This document shows positions 39,596 through 49,327 of a stretch of 54,873 nt of DNA, one piece after another; position 1 is the stretch's first letter, and every line of letters begins with the position of its first letter. The notes beneath the pieces were generated by a model that saw only the letters and a list, made by a program, of their open reading frames with translations, made no database searches and had not been told where the DNA came from. The stretch is from Nitrospirota bacterium (lineage in GTDB: Bacteria; Nitrospirota; Thermodesulfovibrionia; Thermodesulfovibrionales; UBA1546): assembly GCA_026387575.1 (NCBI GenBank), contig JAPLLK010000048.1, positions 1 to 54,873 of the forward strand, written 5' to 3'. A program made the translations under genes and the position numbers.

Positions 39596-39730
39596 TCAGC
39601 TCTTTGAGCTGCCAGTAAACCATGATGAGTGCACGCTCCTCGTCAACTCTGTCAGCGGCGGCATTGCCTTAAACTCTTCCAGATTCTCCTCAATGACTTT
39701 TTTTGCCTTCTTTGATAAACTCTTCTTCAT
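39596..39730 (-). CDS. Small hypothetical protein (44 aa)
   Basis: MKKSLSKKAKKVIEENLEEFKAMPPLTELTRSVHSSWFTGSSKS*; paired with the next small ORF. Confidence 0.3.
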   Translation of the reverse strand: MKKSLSKKAKKVIEENLEEFKAMPPLTELTRSVHSSWFTGSSKS

Positions 39731-39920
39731 GGGTATAATTCTCCTTTCTCTTTAAGAGATTGTTTTGACCATTGAGAGTTATACCCTGATTCATATTTAC
39801 AGAATTGATGTTACACTATCAAAGCAAAAGGCAAAAATAGGCAGCACGTATCCTGACATTGGGAAGGGAATAATTGAATTTTAAGCGTAGATTATAACGA
39901 AACTTACACTATCCTGATTT

Positions 39921-40763
39921 ATGGCTGAAAATGAAGACAACAATAAGAACCAGTTATTGCGCGCTGAGATAAAAAGGCTGAGGAAGATACTTTCCGAACT
40001 TACACCGGAGCTTGAGGCGCTTCTTAAACGCCGCGGATTCCGAATATACAAAAAAGAACCCTCAGAAGACCTTGTGCTTCCTGCTAAGAAATTTATTAAT
40101 GATTTCTATGGGATGCTGAAAAAATACTCTTTCCGCCTTTTTATCAGAGATGTGATAAAGCATCAGGAATCTTTTACGAAAGAGCAGGTCACAAGATATG
40201 CGACATCCGATGTGACGGATGCCTATGTTAATTTTCTTCTTTCTGTGAAGGTGGTTGAACCGGCAGGCGATGGCTTCAGACTGATAAAAAGGCCGATAAA
40301 GAATTTTGGCGAGACACTTGAATGGTTCCTTTGCGAAATTTTCAGAAGAGAATTTGCGGCTGAGGCAGCATGGGGAGTTAAATTTAAAAGGCCGAGGGTC
40401 GGCGGTGATTATGACGTCATTGCAAAGATTGACGGGTCAATCCTGTATATGGAGGTGAAGTCTTCTCCTCCGAAGCAGCTTTATAACAGCGAGATTGCCG
40501 CCTTTCTTGACAGAACATTTGATCTTTCTCCTGAGATTTCAGTATTTTTTATGGACACGGAACTGAGAATGAAAGATAAGATTGTGCCGATGTTTGAGGA
40601 GGAACTGAGAAAAAGGTTCCCCTCTCCACCTCCTGTTGCGAGGGTTGAAAAAGAACTCTTCCAGATATGGAAGAAAACTTTTATAATAAACTCTAAAGAC
40701 AGCGTTGCAGGTAACATAGAAAAGGTGTTAAGCTGGCATTTCAGGTCAGGGCAAAATAGCTGA
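39921..40763 (+). CDS. Putative PD-(D/E)XK-fold nuclease
   Basis: 'RVGGDYDVIAKIDGSILYMEVKSSP' fits D-X(n)-E-X-K; N-terminal helical region. Confidence 0.65.
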   Translation: MAENEDNNKNQLLRAEIKRLRKILSELTPELEALLKRRGFRIYKKEPSEDLVLPAKKFINDFYGMLKKYSFRLFIRDVIKHQESFTKEQVTRYATSDVTDAYVNFLLSVKVVEPAGDGFRLIKRPIKNFGETLEWFLCEIFRREFAAEAAWGVKFKRPRVGGDYDVIAKIDGSILYMEVKSSPPKQLYNSEIAAFLDRTFDLSPEISVFFMDTELRMKDKIVPMFEEELRKRFPSPPPVARVEKELFQIWKKTFIINSKDSVAGNIEKVLSWHFRSGQNS

Positions 40764-40801
40764 CAGCCTTTTGTGGGTTTCAGTTAGTCATACGAGGAGG
40801 C

Positions 40802-40963
40802 ATGATGGATTTATGTGCAGTCTGCGCATGGCGGGAAACATGCCAGAAAAAATTTTCCATATCAGGCAAAGGTCTCCAGTGTCCTGACTTTGCAAGGGAT
40901 GTAACTATTAAAGAAAAGACAGAGGAAGAAAAGAAAGAAAAAAAGAAGGAGTGGCAGGGTTGA
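40802..40963 (+). CDS. Small four-cysteine protein (53 aa)
   Basis: MMDLCAVCAWRETCQKKFSISGKGLQCPDFARDVTIKEKTEEEKKEKKKEWQG*; overlaps the ExeA-like start by 13 nt; below ORF-track cutoff. Confidence 0.65.
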   Translation: MMDLCAVCAWRETCQKKFSISGKGLQCPDFARDVTIKEKTEEEKKEKKKEWQG

Positions 40964-42498
40964 TATACAACAAGTTTTTTGGTTTCAGGGAAGAGCCGTT
41001 TGGCCTGACGCCTAATCCTAAGTTTCTCTACATGAGCAAGAAGCACGAGGAAGCAATTGCTCATCTGAATTTCGGCATATCAGAGAATAAAGGTTTTATT
41101 ATGCTCACAGGAGAGGTGGGCTCCGGAAAGACAACATTGATAAGGTATCTCCTTAATAACATTGGTCATTATACTCATACCTCGCTGATAATCAATCCTA
41201 AGGTTAATCCTCTTGAGCTACTTAAGCTTATAAATTATGATTTTGGCGTTACCGCCGCAGGCACTACAGAGAAGGACAATCTTGAGGCGCTTAACAATTT
41301 TCTCCTTGACGCATTTTCAAAAAATGAAAAGGCAGTCCTCATAATAGACGAAGCGCAGGAGTTGAGCCTTGAAAGCCTTGAGTTTATCAGGCTTCTGTCA
41401 AACTTTGAGACCAACACAAAAAAACTGCTTCAGGTGATTCTTGTCGGCCAGCCTGAATTAAAGAGAATTGTTGCAAGCGAACCGCTGAAACAACTTGACC
41501 AGAGGATTGCCATCAGATATCACCTTGAGCCGTTGAGCCGCGATGATACAACTATATACATAAATCACAGGTTGAGGCTTGCAGGCGGCGGGATGATAAC
41601 ATTCCCTGCAAAAGGCATAAAACTTATTTACAAATACAGCCGAGGTATCCCAAGGCTTATTAACCTTGCGTGTGACAGGACACTGCTGTTTTCCTATTCA
41701 GAAGGCAAGATTAATATGGATGTGGGCATGGTAAGGAAAGCTGTAAGAGATTTGAGCTTCCCTGACAGCAAAGGAACAACAGGTTTTTTAAAGCCTGCAA
41801 TAATCGGAGTATCTATATTCTTTCTTATTGTAATCCTTGCATACGGCAATGTATCCAGAGAAGACAGTTATTTTGAGAAGATAAGCAGTATGTTAAAGGG
41901 AGTCAAGATAGAGGGTGATTTTTTCATAAGTGATGGAATATATATGGTTTCAAATGAAGAGCTTTTTGAGGCAGCCTGCACATTAAATCTCCTGAACATC
42001 TGGGGAGAAAAGGATTTAAAAGGCAGCGCTGAGGCGGGTAAGGAGATAGCGAGGAGAGGGTTTTCTGTTTATAAACTCGGCAGCGATATTGATAGGGCGG
42101 TGAAATTTAACATGCCGTGTATAATCTCTCTGAAGCATGGGAAGACAAACAGGTGCGTTGTTCTCAGATGGGTTGTGGGAAATGACGCAATGCTCATAGA
42201 CCCAAGAGAGGGAAAGAATATCCTGCCGGTAAAAACATTCAAGAATATGATTACAGAGGGAATAGTGTTTTACAAAAACAGGTATAGAGGCAATAACCGG
42301 ATTTTATCGCTACAGCAGGAGTTAAAGGCGCGCGGCCTGTACAATTATCCCGCAACAGGGGAATTAGGGCCGAGGACGAAACAGGCATTGATGAAATTTC
42401 AGGAAAGGGAGGGACTTGTGAAAACAGGCGAACTTGATGATGAGACAGCAGTCATGCTTTCAAATACTGAGGGTATGCCGAAACTGGCTCCGGAGTAA
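40951..42498 (+). CDS. ExeA/GspA-like AAA ATPase with C-terminal peptidoglycan-binding domain
   Basis: 'FFGFREEPFGLTPNPKFLYMSKKHEEA', 'LTGEVGSGKTTLIRYLL', 'LIIDEAQELSLESLEFIRLLSNFET', C-terminal 'TGELGPRTKQALMKFQ'. Confidence 0.93.
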   Translation: MAGLIYNKFFGFREEPFGLTPNPKFLYMSKKHEEAIAHLNFGISENKGFIMLTGEVGSGKTTLIRYLLNNIGHYTHTSLIINPKVNPLELLKLINYDFGVTAAGTTEKDNLEALNNFLLDAFSKNEKAVLIIDEAQELSLESLEFIRLLSNFETNTKKLLQVILVGQPELKRIVASEPLKQLDQRIAIRYHLEPLSRDDTTIYINHRLRLAGGGMITFPAKGIKLIYKYSRGIPRLINLACDRTLLFSYSEGKINMDVGMVRKAVRDLSFPDSKGTTGFLKPAIIGVSIFFLIVILAYGNVSREDSYFEKISSMLKGVKIEGDFFISDGIYMVSNEELFEAACTLNLLNIWGEKDLKGSAEAGKEIARRGFSVYKLGSDIDRAVKFNMPCIISLKHGKTNRCVVLRWVVGNDAMLIDPREGKNILPVKTFKNMITEGIVFYKNRYRGNNRILSLQQELKARGLYNYPATGELGPRTKQALMKFQEREGLVKTGELDDETAVMLSNTEGMPKLAPE

Positions 42499-42589
42499 AC
42501 CATGCATTCCCTGAACTTGACCATAATAATGCATTTGGGGGCTAATATGTTAGCTGAAAATTTATTTCATAAATCCACAGGAGGATAAA

Positions 42590-43951
42590 ATGGATATAAA
42601 AGGGCTGAAGGGTATTCTCTCTGTCAACAATGGCATTCTGGAATTAAAAGATAAGTCTGGGCTGAGAAAAGCAATGGATGATCTTATATATGAAGCGGTA
42701 TTCACAGAAGATAAGGACAGGCAAATAGCACTTTTCCTTTTAATAAAGGAGGCTGCAAAGGCAGCAGGTGCTGTCCCAGCGTCAATACATGGACTCTATG
42801 AAGAAATGGGAAAAAGCTATATGGGGTTTACTGTGCCTGCAATCAATATCAGGGGGCTTACCTATGACACCGCAAAGGCAATATTCAGAAAGGCAAACGA
42901 GATGAATGTTGGCGCAGTAATATTTGAGATTGCTCGTTCAGAGATAGGGTATACAAAACAAAGGCCGCTTGAATATTCCACTGTTGTGCTTGCCGCTGCT
43001 GTTAAGGAAGGATTCAATGGCCCTGTGTTTGTGCAGGGAGACCATTTTCAGCTTGTAAGAAAAAACTATCTTGCTGACCCGAAACCTGAAACAGACTATG
43101 TAAAAGGCTTGATAAAAGAGGCGATAGAAGCGGAGTTTTATAACATTGATATTGACTCTTCAACGCTTGTAGACCTTGAAAGACCGACAACAAAAGAACA
43201 GCAGAAACCGAATTTTGAAAAGACAGCGGAACTCGGGGCATATATCAGGAAAATTCAGCCGAAGGGCTTTGATATTTCAATCGGAGGAGAGATAGGAGAG
43301 ATAGGAGGGAAGAACAGCAATCCTGATGAACTCAGGACGTATCTTGACGGATTTAAGGAAACATTTAAGGCGGGCAAGGGATTGAGCAAGCTCAGTGTGC
43401 AGACAGGCACAGCCCATGGAGGAGTTGTGCTTCCTGACGGCACGCTCGCAAAGGTAAAGATTGATTTTGACACTCTGCGAACACTGTCTGATATGGCAAG
43501 GAAAGAATACAGACTTTCAGGCTGTGTGCAGCACGGAGCATCAACACTCCCTGAAGAGGCATTTCACATGTTCCCTGAGACAGGCACATCAGAGGTGCAT
43601 CTTGCAACAGGGTTTCAAAATATCATGTATGACAGCAAGGCAATGCCTTCAGAATTCAGGAATGAAATATATCAGTTTATAAAGACAGAATACGCAAAAG
43701 AATGGAAAGAAGGCCAGACAGAAGAGCAGTTTATGTACAGCACAAGGAAGAAAGGATTCGGCCCTTTAAAGAAAAAATGGTGGTACTTGCCGTCAGATGT
43801 AAAGAGTCCGATGATGAAAGAGCTTGAGGACAGGTTCGGGCTTCTATTTGACAAGCTGAAGGTCGGGAACACAAAGGAGATAGTCAGAAGGACGGTAAAG
43901 CCTGTGAATGTAAAGAAAGAGATTCCGGAATCGTTACAGAGAGAGCTATGA
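42590..43951 (+). CDS. Class II fructose-bisphosphate aldolase-like protein
   Basis: 'GPVFVQGDHFQLV', 'GGEIGEIGGKNS', 'SVQTGTAHGGVVLPDG', 'VQHGASTLPEEAF'. Confidence 0.85.
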   Translation: MDIKGLKGILSVNNGILELKDKSGLRKAMDDLIYEAVFTEDKDRQIALFLLIKEAAKAAGAVPASIHGLYEEMGKSYMGFTVPAINIRGLTYDTAKAIFRKANEMNVGAVIFEIARSEIGYTKQRPLEYSTVVLAAAVKEGFNGPVFVQGDHFQLVRKNYLADPKPETDYVKGLIKEAIEAEFYNIDIDSSTLVDLERPTTKEQQKPNFEKTAELGAYIRKIQPKGFDISIGGEIGEIGGKNSNPDELRTYLDGFKETFKAGKGLSKLSVQTGTAHGGVVLPDGTLAKVKIDFDTLRTLSDMARKEYRLSGCVQHGASTLPEEAFHMFPETGTSEVHLATGFQNIMYDSKAMPSEFRNEIYQFIKTEYAKEWKEGQTEEQFMYSTRKKGFGPLKKKWWYLPSDVKSPMMKELEDRFGLLFDKLKVGNTKEIVRRTVKPVNVKKEIPESLQREL

Positions 43952-43975
43952 GGATATATAAATTAGGAAAATGAT

Positions 43976-45235
43976 ATGAAAGAAACAATTGCAATAGTCG
44001 TTGGCGGAGGGCCTGCACCGGGCATTAATGGAACTATCAGCGCTGCGTCTATTGAGGCTATAAAAAAAGGCAAGAAGGTGATAGGCATAGTCGGAGGATT
44101 CAAAACCCTCTTTGCAGGAGATAAGAAGAAGGCTTTAGAACTTACTTTTGATAATGTGAGCAAGATCCACATCACCGGCGGTTCAATCCTGAGAACATCA
44201 AGAGATTTCCCTGAGAAGGCTAAAGAACGTTTCAGGGTTCTTATGTCAACGTTGCGGTCGCTCAAAACAAGGCATCTTATTACAATCGGCGGTGAAGGAA
44301 CTCTCTACATGGCAAGATGGATAGAAAAAGAAGCGAAAGGGAGCATTGCAGTTGTCCATGTTCCCAAGACGATAGACAATGACCTGCCTATGCCAGGCGG
44401 AATGCCTACCTTCGGTTATGAGACTGCAAGGCACTGGGGAGTTGAAATCGTAGAAAACATCCTTGAAGATGCAAGGGCAACAGGAAGATGGTATTTTGTG
44501 ACAACTATGGGCAGGTACACCGGACATCTTGCGCTCGGCATAGGGAAGGCAGCAGGAGCAACAGTCACGTTAATCCCCGAGGAATTTTCCACAGGATCCG
44601 CTGGGCACGGAAAGGAAGAAAAACTTTCATTAAAAAAAGTCGCTGACATACTTGAAGGCTCTATTATCAAAAGGCTTTCAATAGGCAAGGATTACGGCGT
44701 TGCCATTCTCGCAGAGGGGATTGCAAACAAGTTTGATCCTGAAGAGCTTCTGAGGCATGAATGTGTTGAGAAGGATGAGACAGGCAGGGTGAGGCTCTCT
44801 GAGATTCAGCTTGGAAGGGTGATGAAGATGCTTGTGAATAAGAGCCTTGAAAGCCGGGGCATAAAAGTCACAATTGTTGATAAAAACATAGGCTATGAAC
44901 TCAGGGCTGCGAACCCGATTCCGTTTGATGCTGAATATACAAGGAACCTCGGATACGGGGCTGTGAAATTTCTTTTGATGGGAGGCACAGGCTCCATGAT
45001 AGTGTTTTATGAAGGCAAACTTAAATCAGTGCCTTTCTGTGAGATGTTTGAGCCTGAGACTGGAAAGCCGAAGATGAGATACGTTGACATAACCTCTGAA
45101 CCGTATCTTGTCGGAAGGGAATATATGATGAGACTGGAAAAGGAAGATTTCAAACCTGAGAATATCAAAAAAATAGCAGTCTCGGCGAATATGAAAGTGA
45201 AGGAGTTCAAGAAGAGGTTTTTGTATATTGTGTGA
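43976..45235 (+). CDS. 6-phosphofructokinase, probably PPi-dependent
   Basis: 'AIVVGGGPAPGINGTISA', 'LITIGGEGTLYMA', 'VPKTIDNDLPMPGGMPTFGYETA', 'TMGRYTGHLALG'. Confidence 0.92.
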   Translation: MKETIAIVVGGGPAPGINGTISAASIEAIKKGKKVIGIVGGFKTLFAGDKKKALELTFDNVSKIHITGGSILRTSRDFPEKAKERFRVLMSTLRSLKTRHLITIGGEGTLYMARWIEKEAKGSIAVVHVPKTIDNDLPMPGGMPTFGYETARHWGVEIVENILEDARATGRWYFVTTMGRYTGHLALGIGKAAGATVTLIPEEFSTGSAGHGKEEKLSLKKVADILEGSIIKRLSIGKDYGVAILAEGIANKFDPEELLRHECVEKDETGRVRLSEIQLGRVMKMLVNKSLESRGIKVTIVDKNIGYELRAANPIPFDAEYTRNLGYGAVKFLLMGGTGSMIVFYEGKLKSVPFCEMFEPETGKPKMRYVDITSEPYLVGREYMMRLEKEDFKPENIKKIAVSANMKVKEFKKRFLYIV

Positions 45236-45238
45236 ATT

Positions 45239-46276
45239 ATGAACATTCGGGAGCAAACAGAGGAGATTGAGAAGAAGACCCTTCATCCAAAAGCATGTCT
45301 TAGCGCAAACAGCAAAGGCAGGATGAAGCCTGAAAAAGAGGGCGAGATAAGGACATGCTTTCAGAGAGACCGTGACAGGATTATCCATGCAAAGGCATTC
45401 AGAAGATTAAAACACAAAACACAGGTATTCCTTGCGCCGAAAGGCGACCACTACAGAACACGCCTCACACATGTTCTTGAGGTGTCACAGATTGCAAGGA
45501 CAATTTCACGCGCATTGAGATTAAACGAAGATTTAACGGAGGCGATTGCGCTTGGGCATGACTTGGGGCACACGCCGTTTGGACATGCAGGCGAGGCAAT
45601 ATTAAGGGAAATACATCCCGAAGGTTTTGACCATTATAAACAGAGCCTGAGAGTAGTGGATTTTCTTGAGCAGAAAGGAAAGGGCCTGAATCTCACTTAC
45701 GAGGTAAGGAACGGCATTGTAAAACATTCAAAAGGCAAGGGCATGATTATTCCTGAAACAAAGGCAGACAGGGCAGAGACACTTGAAGGTCAAGTTGTGC
45801 GCGTCTCGGATATCATTGCTTATGTTAACCACGACCTTGACGATGCGATAAGGGCAGGGGTTATTAAAAGAACCGACATTCCAAAAAAAATTGTAACTAT
45901 ACTCGGAGATACACATTCAGGGAGAATAGACAAAATGGTAAAGGACTTCATATATCAATCCCTCGAAACAGGTATTGAAAAGCTCTCTATGAGTTCTGAG
46001 GTGTCATTAGCAACATACATGCTGAGAGATTTTCTTTATGAACGTGTGTATGAGAGCGATGCTACAAAAATAGAGTTCAGGAAGGCAAAAAAGATACTCG
46101 GGGATTTATACGAGTATTACCTTGAACATATAGAAGAGGTCTTTAAGGATATTCCTACTGAGAAGAAACTTAACAAACACCGAATGGTCTGTGACTTTGT
46201 TGCTGGGATGACTGACAGGTTTGCGATGATGACCTACGAACGCCTGTTCCTGCCCCAGCAGTGGACAGTTGTTTAG
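45239..46276 (+). CDS. dgt: Deoxyguanosinetriphosphate triphosphohydrolase-like protein
   Basis: '[20 protein letters not shown]', '[14 protein letters not shown]', '[15 protein letters not shown]'. Confidence 0.95.
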   Translation: MNIREQTEEIEKKTLHPKACLSANSKGRMKPEKEGEIRTCFQRDRDRIIHAKAFRRLKHKTQVFLAPKGDHYRTRLTHVLEVSQIARTISRALRLNEDLTEAIALGHDLGHTPFGHAGEAILREIHPEGFDHYKQSLRVVDFLEQKGKGLNLTYEVRNGIVKHSKGKGMIIPETKADRAETLEGQVVRVSDIIAYVNHDLDDAIRAGVIKRTDIPKKIVTILGDTHSGRIDKMVKDFIYQSLETGIEKLSMSSEVSLATYMLRDFLYERVYESDATKIEFRKAKKILGDLYEYYLEHIEEVFKDIPTEKKLNKHRMVCDFVAGMTDRFAMMTYERLFLPQQWTVV

Positions 46277-46281
46277 GTCTT

Positions 46282-47550
46282 TTACTCCTCTTTCTCATTC
46301 AATCCATAAAGTTTCCTGATTGCTGCAATGAGGATGTCTCTGTCTTCGGAGTCTTCTTTTAATGCTGTGGTCGGCGGATGGATGAGTTTGTTGACAATCG
46401 CGGATGCCATGTATTCAATGGCATCTCTTTCTTTCTCTCCAAGCGCAGGCAGTTTGTTAAGAAGTTTTTCAATTTCCTCTTTTTTAACTGCGTCAGCCTT
46501 TTCGCGCAGGGCAACAATGGTCGGAACAGAATCAAGCGATGCCAGCCATTTCTGAAAGGTCTCTATCTCTTCAGCTATTATTCCTTCCGCCTTCTCAGCC
46601 TCTTTCTGCCGCTCAAGCTTATTTGTATCAACAATACCATGCAGGTCATCAACATCATAAAGATAGACATTGTCTATGTTATTTATCTCAGGGTCTATGT
46701 TTCTTGGCACAGAGATGTCAATTATAAAAACGGGTTTGTGCCTTCTTTCTTTCATGACCTTCTGCATCTGCTCTTTCATGAGCACGTATTTTGATGCTCC
46801 GGTTGAACATATCACAATATCCGTATTGACCATTTCATGCATAAAATCTTCAAATCTTACAGCCCTGCCATTGAATTCTTTGGCAAGTTTCTCTCCACTC
46901 TCATAAGTCCTGTTTGCAACGAGGACATCCTTAACTCCGTTGCTCATGAGGTGCCTTGCCGCAAGCTCTGCCATGTCACCGGCGCCGAGGAGCATGAATG
47001 ATTTTGTTGAAAGGTCTGTAAATATTTTTTTTGCGAGTTCAACAGCGGCAAAGCTTATTGATACTGCATTTTCAGCAATCTTTGTCTCTGTGCGTATCCG
47101 CTTGGCAACAGAGATTGTCTTCTTCATAAGTTTATTGAGCAGTATCCCTGTTGTTTTTTTCTGGAGTGAAAAATCAAACGCATCTTTAATCTGACCGAGT
47201 ATCTGAGGTTCGCCGACAATCATTGAATCAAGGCTTGATGCAACCCTGAAGACATGCCTGACAGCGTTTATGTCTTCGTATGCGTAAAGTGATGTTTCAA
47301 GTGCGCTCCTGTCAATTCCATGAAACTCAGAGATGAAATTTTTTATTGCCTCATGCGCTGCTGCAGCGTTGGTTACAGCAGCATAGATTTCAACTCTGTT
47401 GCATGTTGACAGGATGACGGCCTCTTTTACATCAGGAAGGGTTTTAATCCTCTGCATGCCTTCCTCAAGTTTTTGTCCGTTAAAGGCAAGCTTTTCCCTT
47501 ACATCAACATCAGCAGTTTTATGATTGAGCCCTACAATAAGAATATTCAT
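46282..47550 (-). CDS. hemA: Glutamyl-tRNA reductase
   Basis: 'LSTCNRVEIYA', 'SLDSMIVGEPQILGQIKDAF', 'LLGAGDMAELAARHL'. Confidence 0.96.
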   Translation of the reverse strand: MNILIVGLNHKTADVDVREKLAFNGQKLEEGMQRIKTLPDVKEAVILSTCNRVEIYAAVTNAAAAHEAIKNFISEFHGIDRSALETSLYAYEDINAVRHVFRVASSLDSMIVGEPQILGQIKDAFDFSLQKKTTGILLNKLMKKTISVAKRIRTETKIAENAVSISFAAVELAKKIFTDLSTKSFMLLGAGDMAELAARHLMSNGVKDVLVANRTYESGEKLAKEFNGRAVRFEDFMHEMVNTDIVICSTGASKYVLMKEQMQKVMKERRHKPVFIIDISVPRNIDPEINNIDNVYLYDVDDLHGIVDTNKLERQKEAEKAEGIIAEEIETFQKWLASLDSVPTIVALREKADAVKKEEIEKLLNKLPALGEKERDAIEYMASAIVNKLIHPPTTALKEDSEDRDILIAAIRKLYGLNEKEE

Positions 47551-48362
47551 AGAAAAACATGAAGACCTTTTCTGATTAATTTAATCCCGAAGAATGCGAT
47601 AAGGATTGTAAGAAACCCGATGATAGACAGTATTGCAGCCCTTTTCCCCCTCCATCCTGCTAAAAGACGTGTATGCAGAACTACGGCGTATGTAAGCCAT
47701 GTGATAATTGCCCATACCACACGGAAATCTCCTTTCAGGTAACTTCCCCATGCGCTCTGTGCCCAGAGTGCTCCGGTTATGATTGCAAGTGTAAGCAGAG
47801 GAAAGCCGATTGTTATCAGCCTATAATTTATCTCGTCAAGGATTTGAAGGCTCGGCAGCCTCTGAAAAAGCCCGCTTGGATGTTTTGATTTTACATAGTG
47901 CTCCTGAATCAGATACATGACGCCTATACCCGATGCCATTGCGAATGATGCATTGCCTATGAATGCGAGTATAGTATGAATGCTGAGCCAGTAGCTCTGG
48001 AGTTCAGGGCTTAAAGGCTTAATCTCTCTCGGCAGCATTGCAGATGAAAGCATCAGGACAAAGACGAGGGGCATAATGAATGAACCGAGCAATCCAATCT
48101 TGTATCTGAATTCAAGAATAAGGAATAAAAGCACGGTGCACCATGAGAAGAAAGATGTTGCCTCGTGAGGATTCACTGCCGGCATACGGCCTGCATCGGC
48201 ATAACGCAGGACTATGCTTATAGTGTGCAGAACAAAACCTGTTGCAACAAAGAGCAGCATTATTTTTGTCGTTGTCTTTGAACTCCTGAAGAGTTCAACA
48301 ATGCTGATTATCGTTGCTGTAAAATAAAATGTCAGTGCAAGTTCAAAAAAAAGTGTAATCAT
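47547..48362 (-). CDS. CcsA/HemX-like cytochrome c assembly protein
   Basis: Multi-TM with 'WLSIHTILAFIGNASFAMASGIGVMYLIQE' and 'LWAQSAWGSYLKGDFRVVWAIITWLTYAVVLHTRL'; ATG at 48362 preferred to the TTG at 48371. Confidence 0.9.
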   Translation of the reverse strand: MITLFFELALTFYFTATIISIVELFRSSKTTTKIMLLFVATGFVLHTISIVLRYADAGRMPAVNPHEATSFFSWCTVLLFLILEFRYKIGLLGSFIMPLVFVLMLSSAMLPREIKPLSPELQSYWLSIHTILAFIGNASFAMASGIGVMYLIQEHYVKSKHPSGLFQRLPSLQILDEINYRLITIGFPLLTLAIITGALWAQSAWGSYLKGDFRVVWAIITWLTYAVVLHTRLLAGWRGKRAAILSIIGFLTILIAFFGIKLIRKGLHVFL

Positions 48363-48532
48363 CAAAAACAACCAAGCTGGCAGTTTGCAATTTTTATCTT
48401 GAGCCTGTCAGCGGCATTACCGACAATTTTATAGGCCACTCCGGCTTCCTCTGCGATTTTCCTTGCAGCACTACATGAAAGTTTGCCTTTGACAGCCTTT
48501 CTTTTAATCTCTTCTTCTATCCTGTTTTTCAT
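48362..48532 (-). CDS. Small hypothetical protein (56 aa) ending CQLGCF
   Basis: MKNRIEEEIKRKAVKGKLSCSAARKIAEEAGVAYKIVGNAADRLKIKIANCQLGCF*; TGATG coupling to ccsA. Confidence 0.7.
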   Translation of the reverse strand: MKNRIEEEIKRKAVKGKLSCSAARKIAEEAGVAYKIVGNAADRLKIKIANCQLGCF

Positions 48533-48539
48533 TCGCCTC

Positions 48540-49247
48540 TCATTTCAGCAATTTCTGTATGTAATCCAAGCATTCATCAAATCCCGACACCGGTGCAAAA
48601 ACAACTTTAAATCTCTTTGCCTTTGCAGGCAGTTTCATGGAAGATTCATCCTCAAATAAAATTATGTCTGTAGTTTCAAGAACTCTTTCAGCGCTTTTCT
48701 TTAAAGCGCCGCCATGCCTTCCAGATATAAATATTACAATATCAGGTTTTAAAAACTCAATGGCGCTGTTGCCTTCCACTATTATCCCTCTGAGATGTGA
48801 AAGCCTGTCAACAGCCATGGGAAGAACCTCTTTGAGATCTTCAGGGGGCGATTGAACCCACAACACTTTTTCGGCGCCTGCATTAATGAGCCTTGCAGTA
48901 TCCTTGCTTTCCTGCGTTAATGTCTCAGGGTCATCAATTATGGAGGTGTAAATGACAGTTTTTGTGTATTTGATTGCGCCCCAATCCTTACGAGTGACAG
49001 GTAACGAGTGACAAGTGACGAGTGATTCCCTGTTTTTTATTTTTGAACTCCGAACCCTGCCCTGCATACAGCAGGCGGGTCTGAACGCCGAACTTTGAGA
49101 GGTAAGGTATCTCAGAATCGCCTCGGCAATGGTTGTTTTGCCGGCTCCGCTGTGGCTGCCGCCGATGCCTATGATGAGCAGTCTTTTGTCAGTTATGCCT
49201 TTGTCTCTTCTAATTGAGCAACCTCTTCCTTGTATCCGGAATCTTTT
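48540..49247 (-). CDS. MobB-like P-loop protein; open frame without a canonical start, with a repeat-derived insertion
   Basis: Frame open from the TAA at 49248-49250; 'LLIIGIGGSHSGAGKTTIAEAILRYL' Walker A lies upstream of the ORF-track start at 49067. Confidence 0.7.
   Translation of the reverse strand, partial: KRFRIQGRGCSIRRDKGITDKRLLIIGIGGSHSGAGKTTIAEAILRYLTSQSSAFRPACCMQGRVRSSKIKNRESLVTCHSLPVTRKDWGAIKYTKTVIYTSIIDDPETLTQESKDTARLINAGAEKVLWVQSPPEDLKEVLPMAVDRLSHLRGIIVEGNSAIEFLKPDIVIFISGRHGGALKKSAERVLETTDIILFEDESSMKLPAKAKRFKVVFAPVSGFDECLDYIQKLLK
48991..49096. repeat. Heptanucleotide-periodic tract inside the MobB-like frame
   Basis: cgagtga-caggtaa-cgagtga-caagtga-cgagtga (48991-49025), then gaactcc-gaaccct and gaacgcc-gaacttt. 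Confidence 0.75.
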
Positions 49248-49327
49248 TTATGGCACTGGATTACCTTGCCTGTCTTTTTTGAAATATTTTTTTACACAGG
49301 GGAAAATATCTAAAAAGGCTGTTTTTC

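Noticed and set aside
39780-39920. Repeated 'ttacactatc' (two copies) before the nuclease gene
   Set aside because: Only 10 nt and two copies; could be chance in AT-rich sequence.
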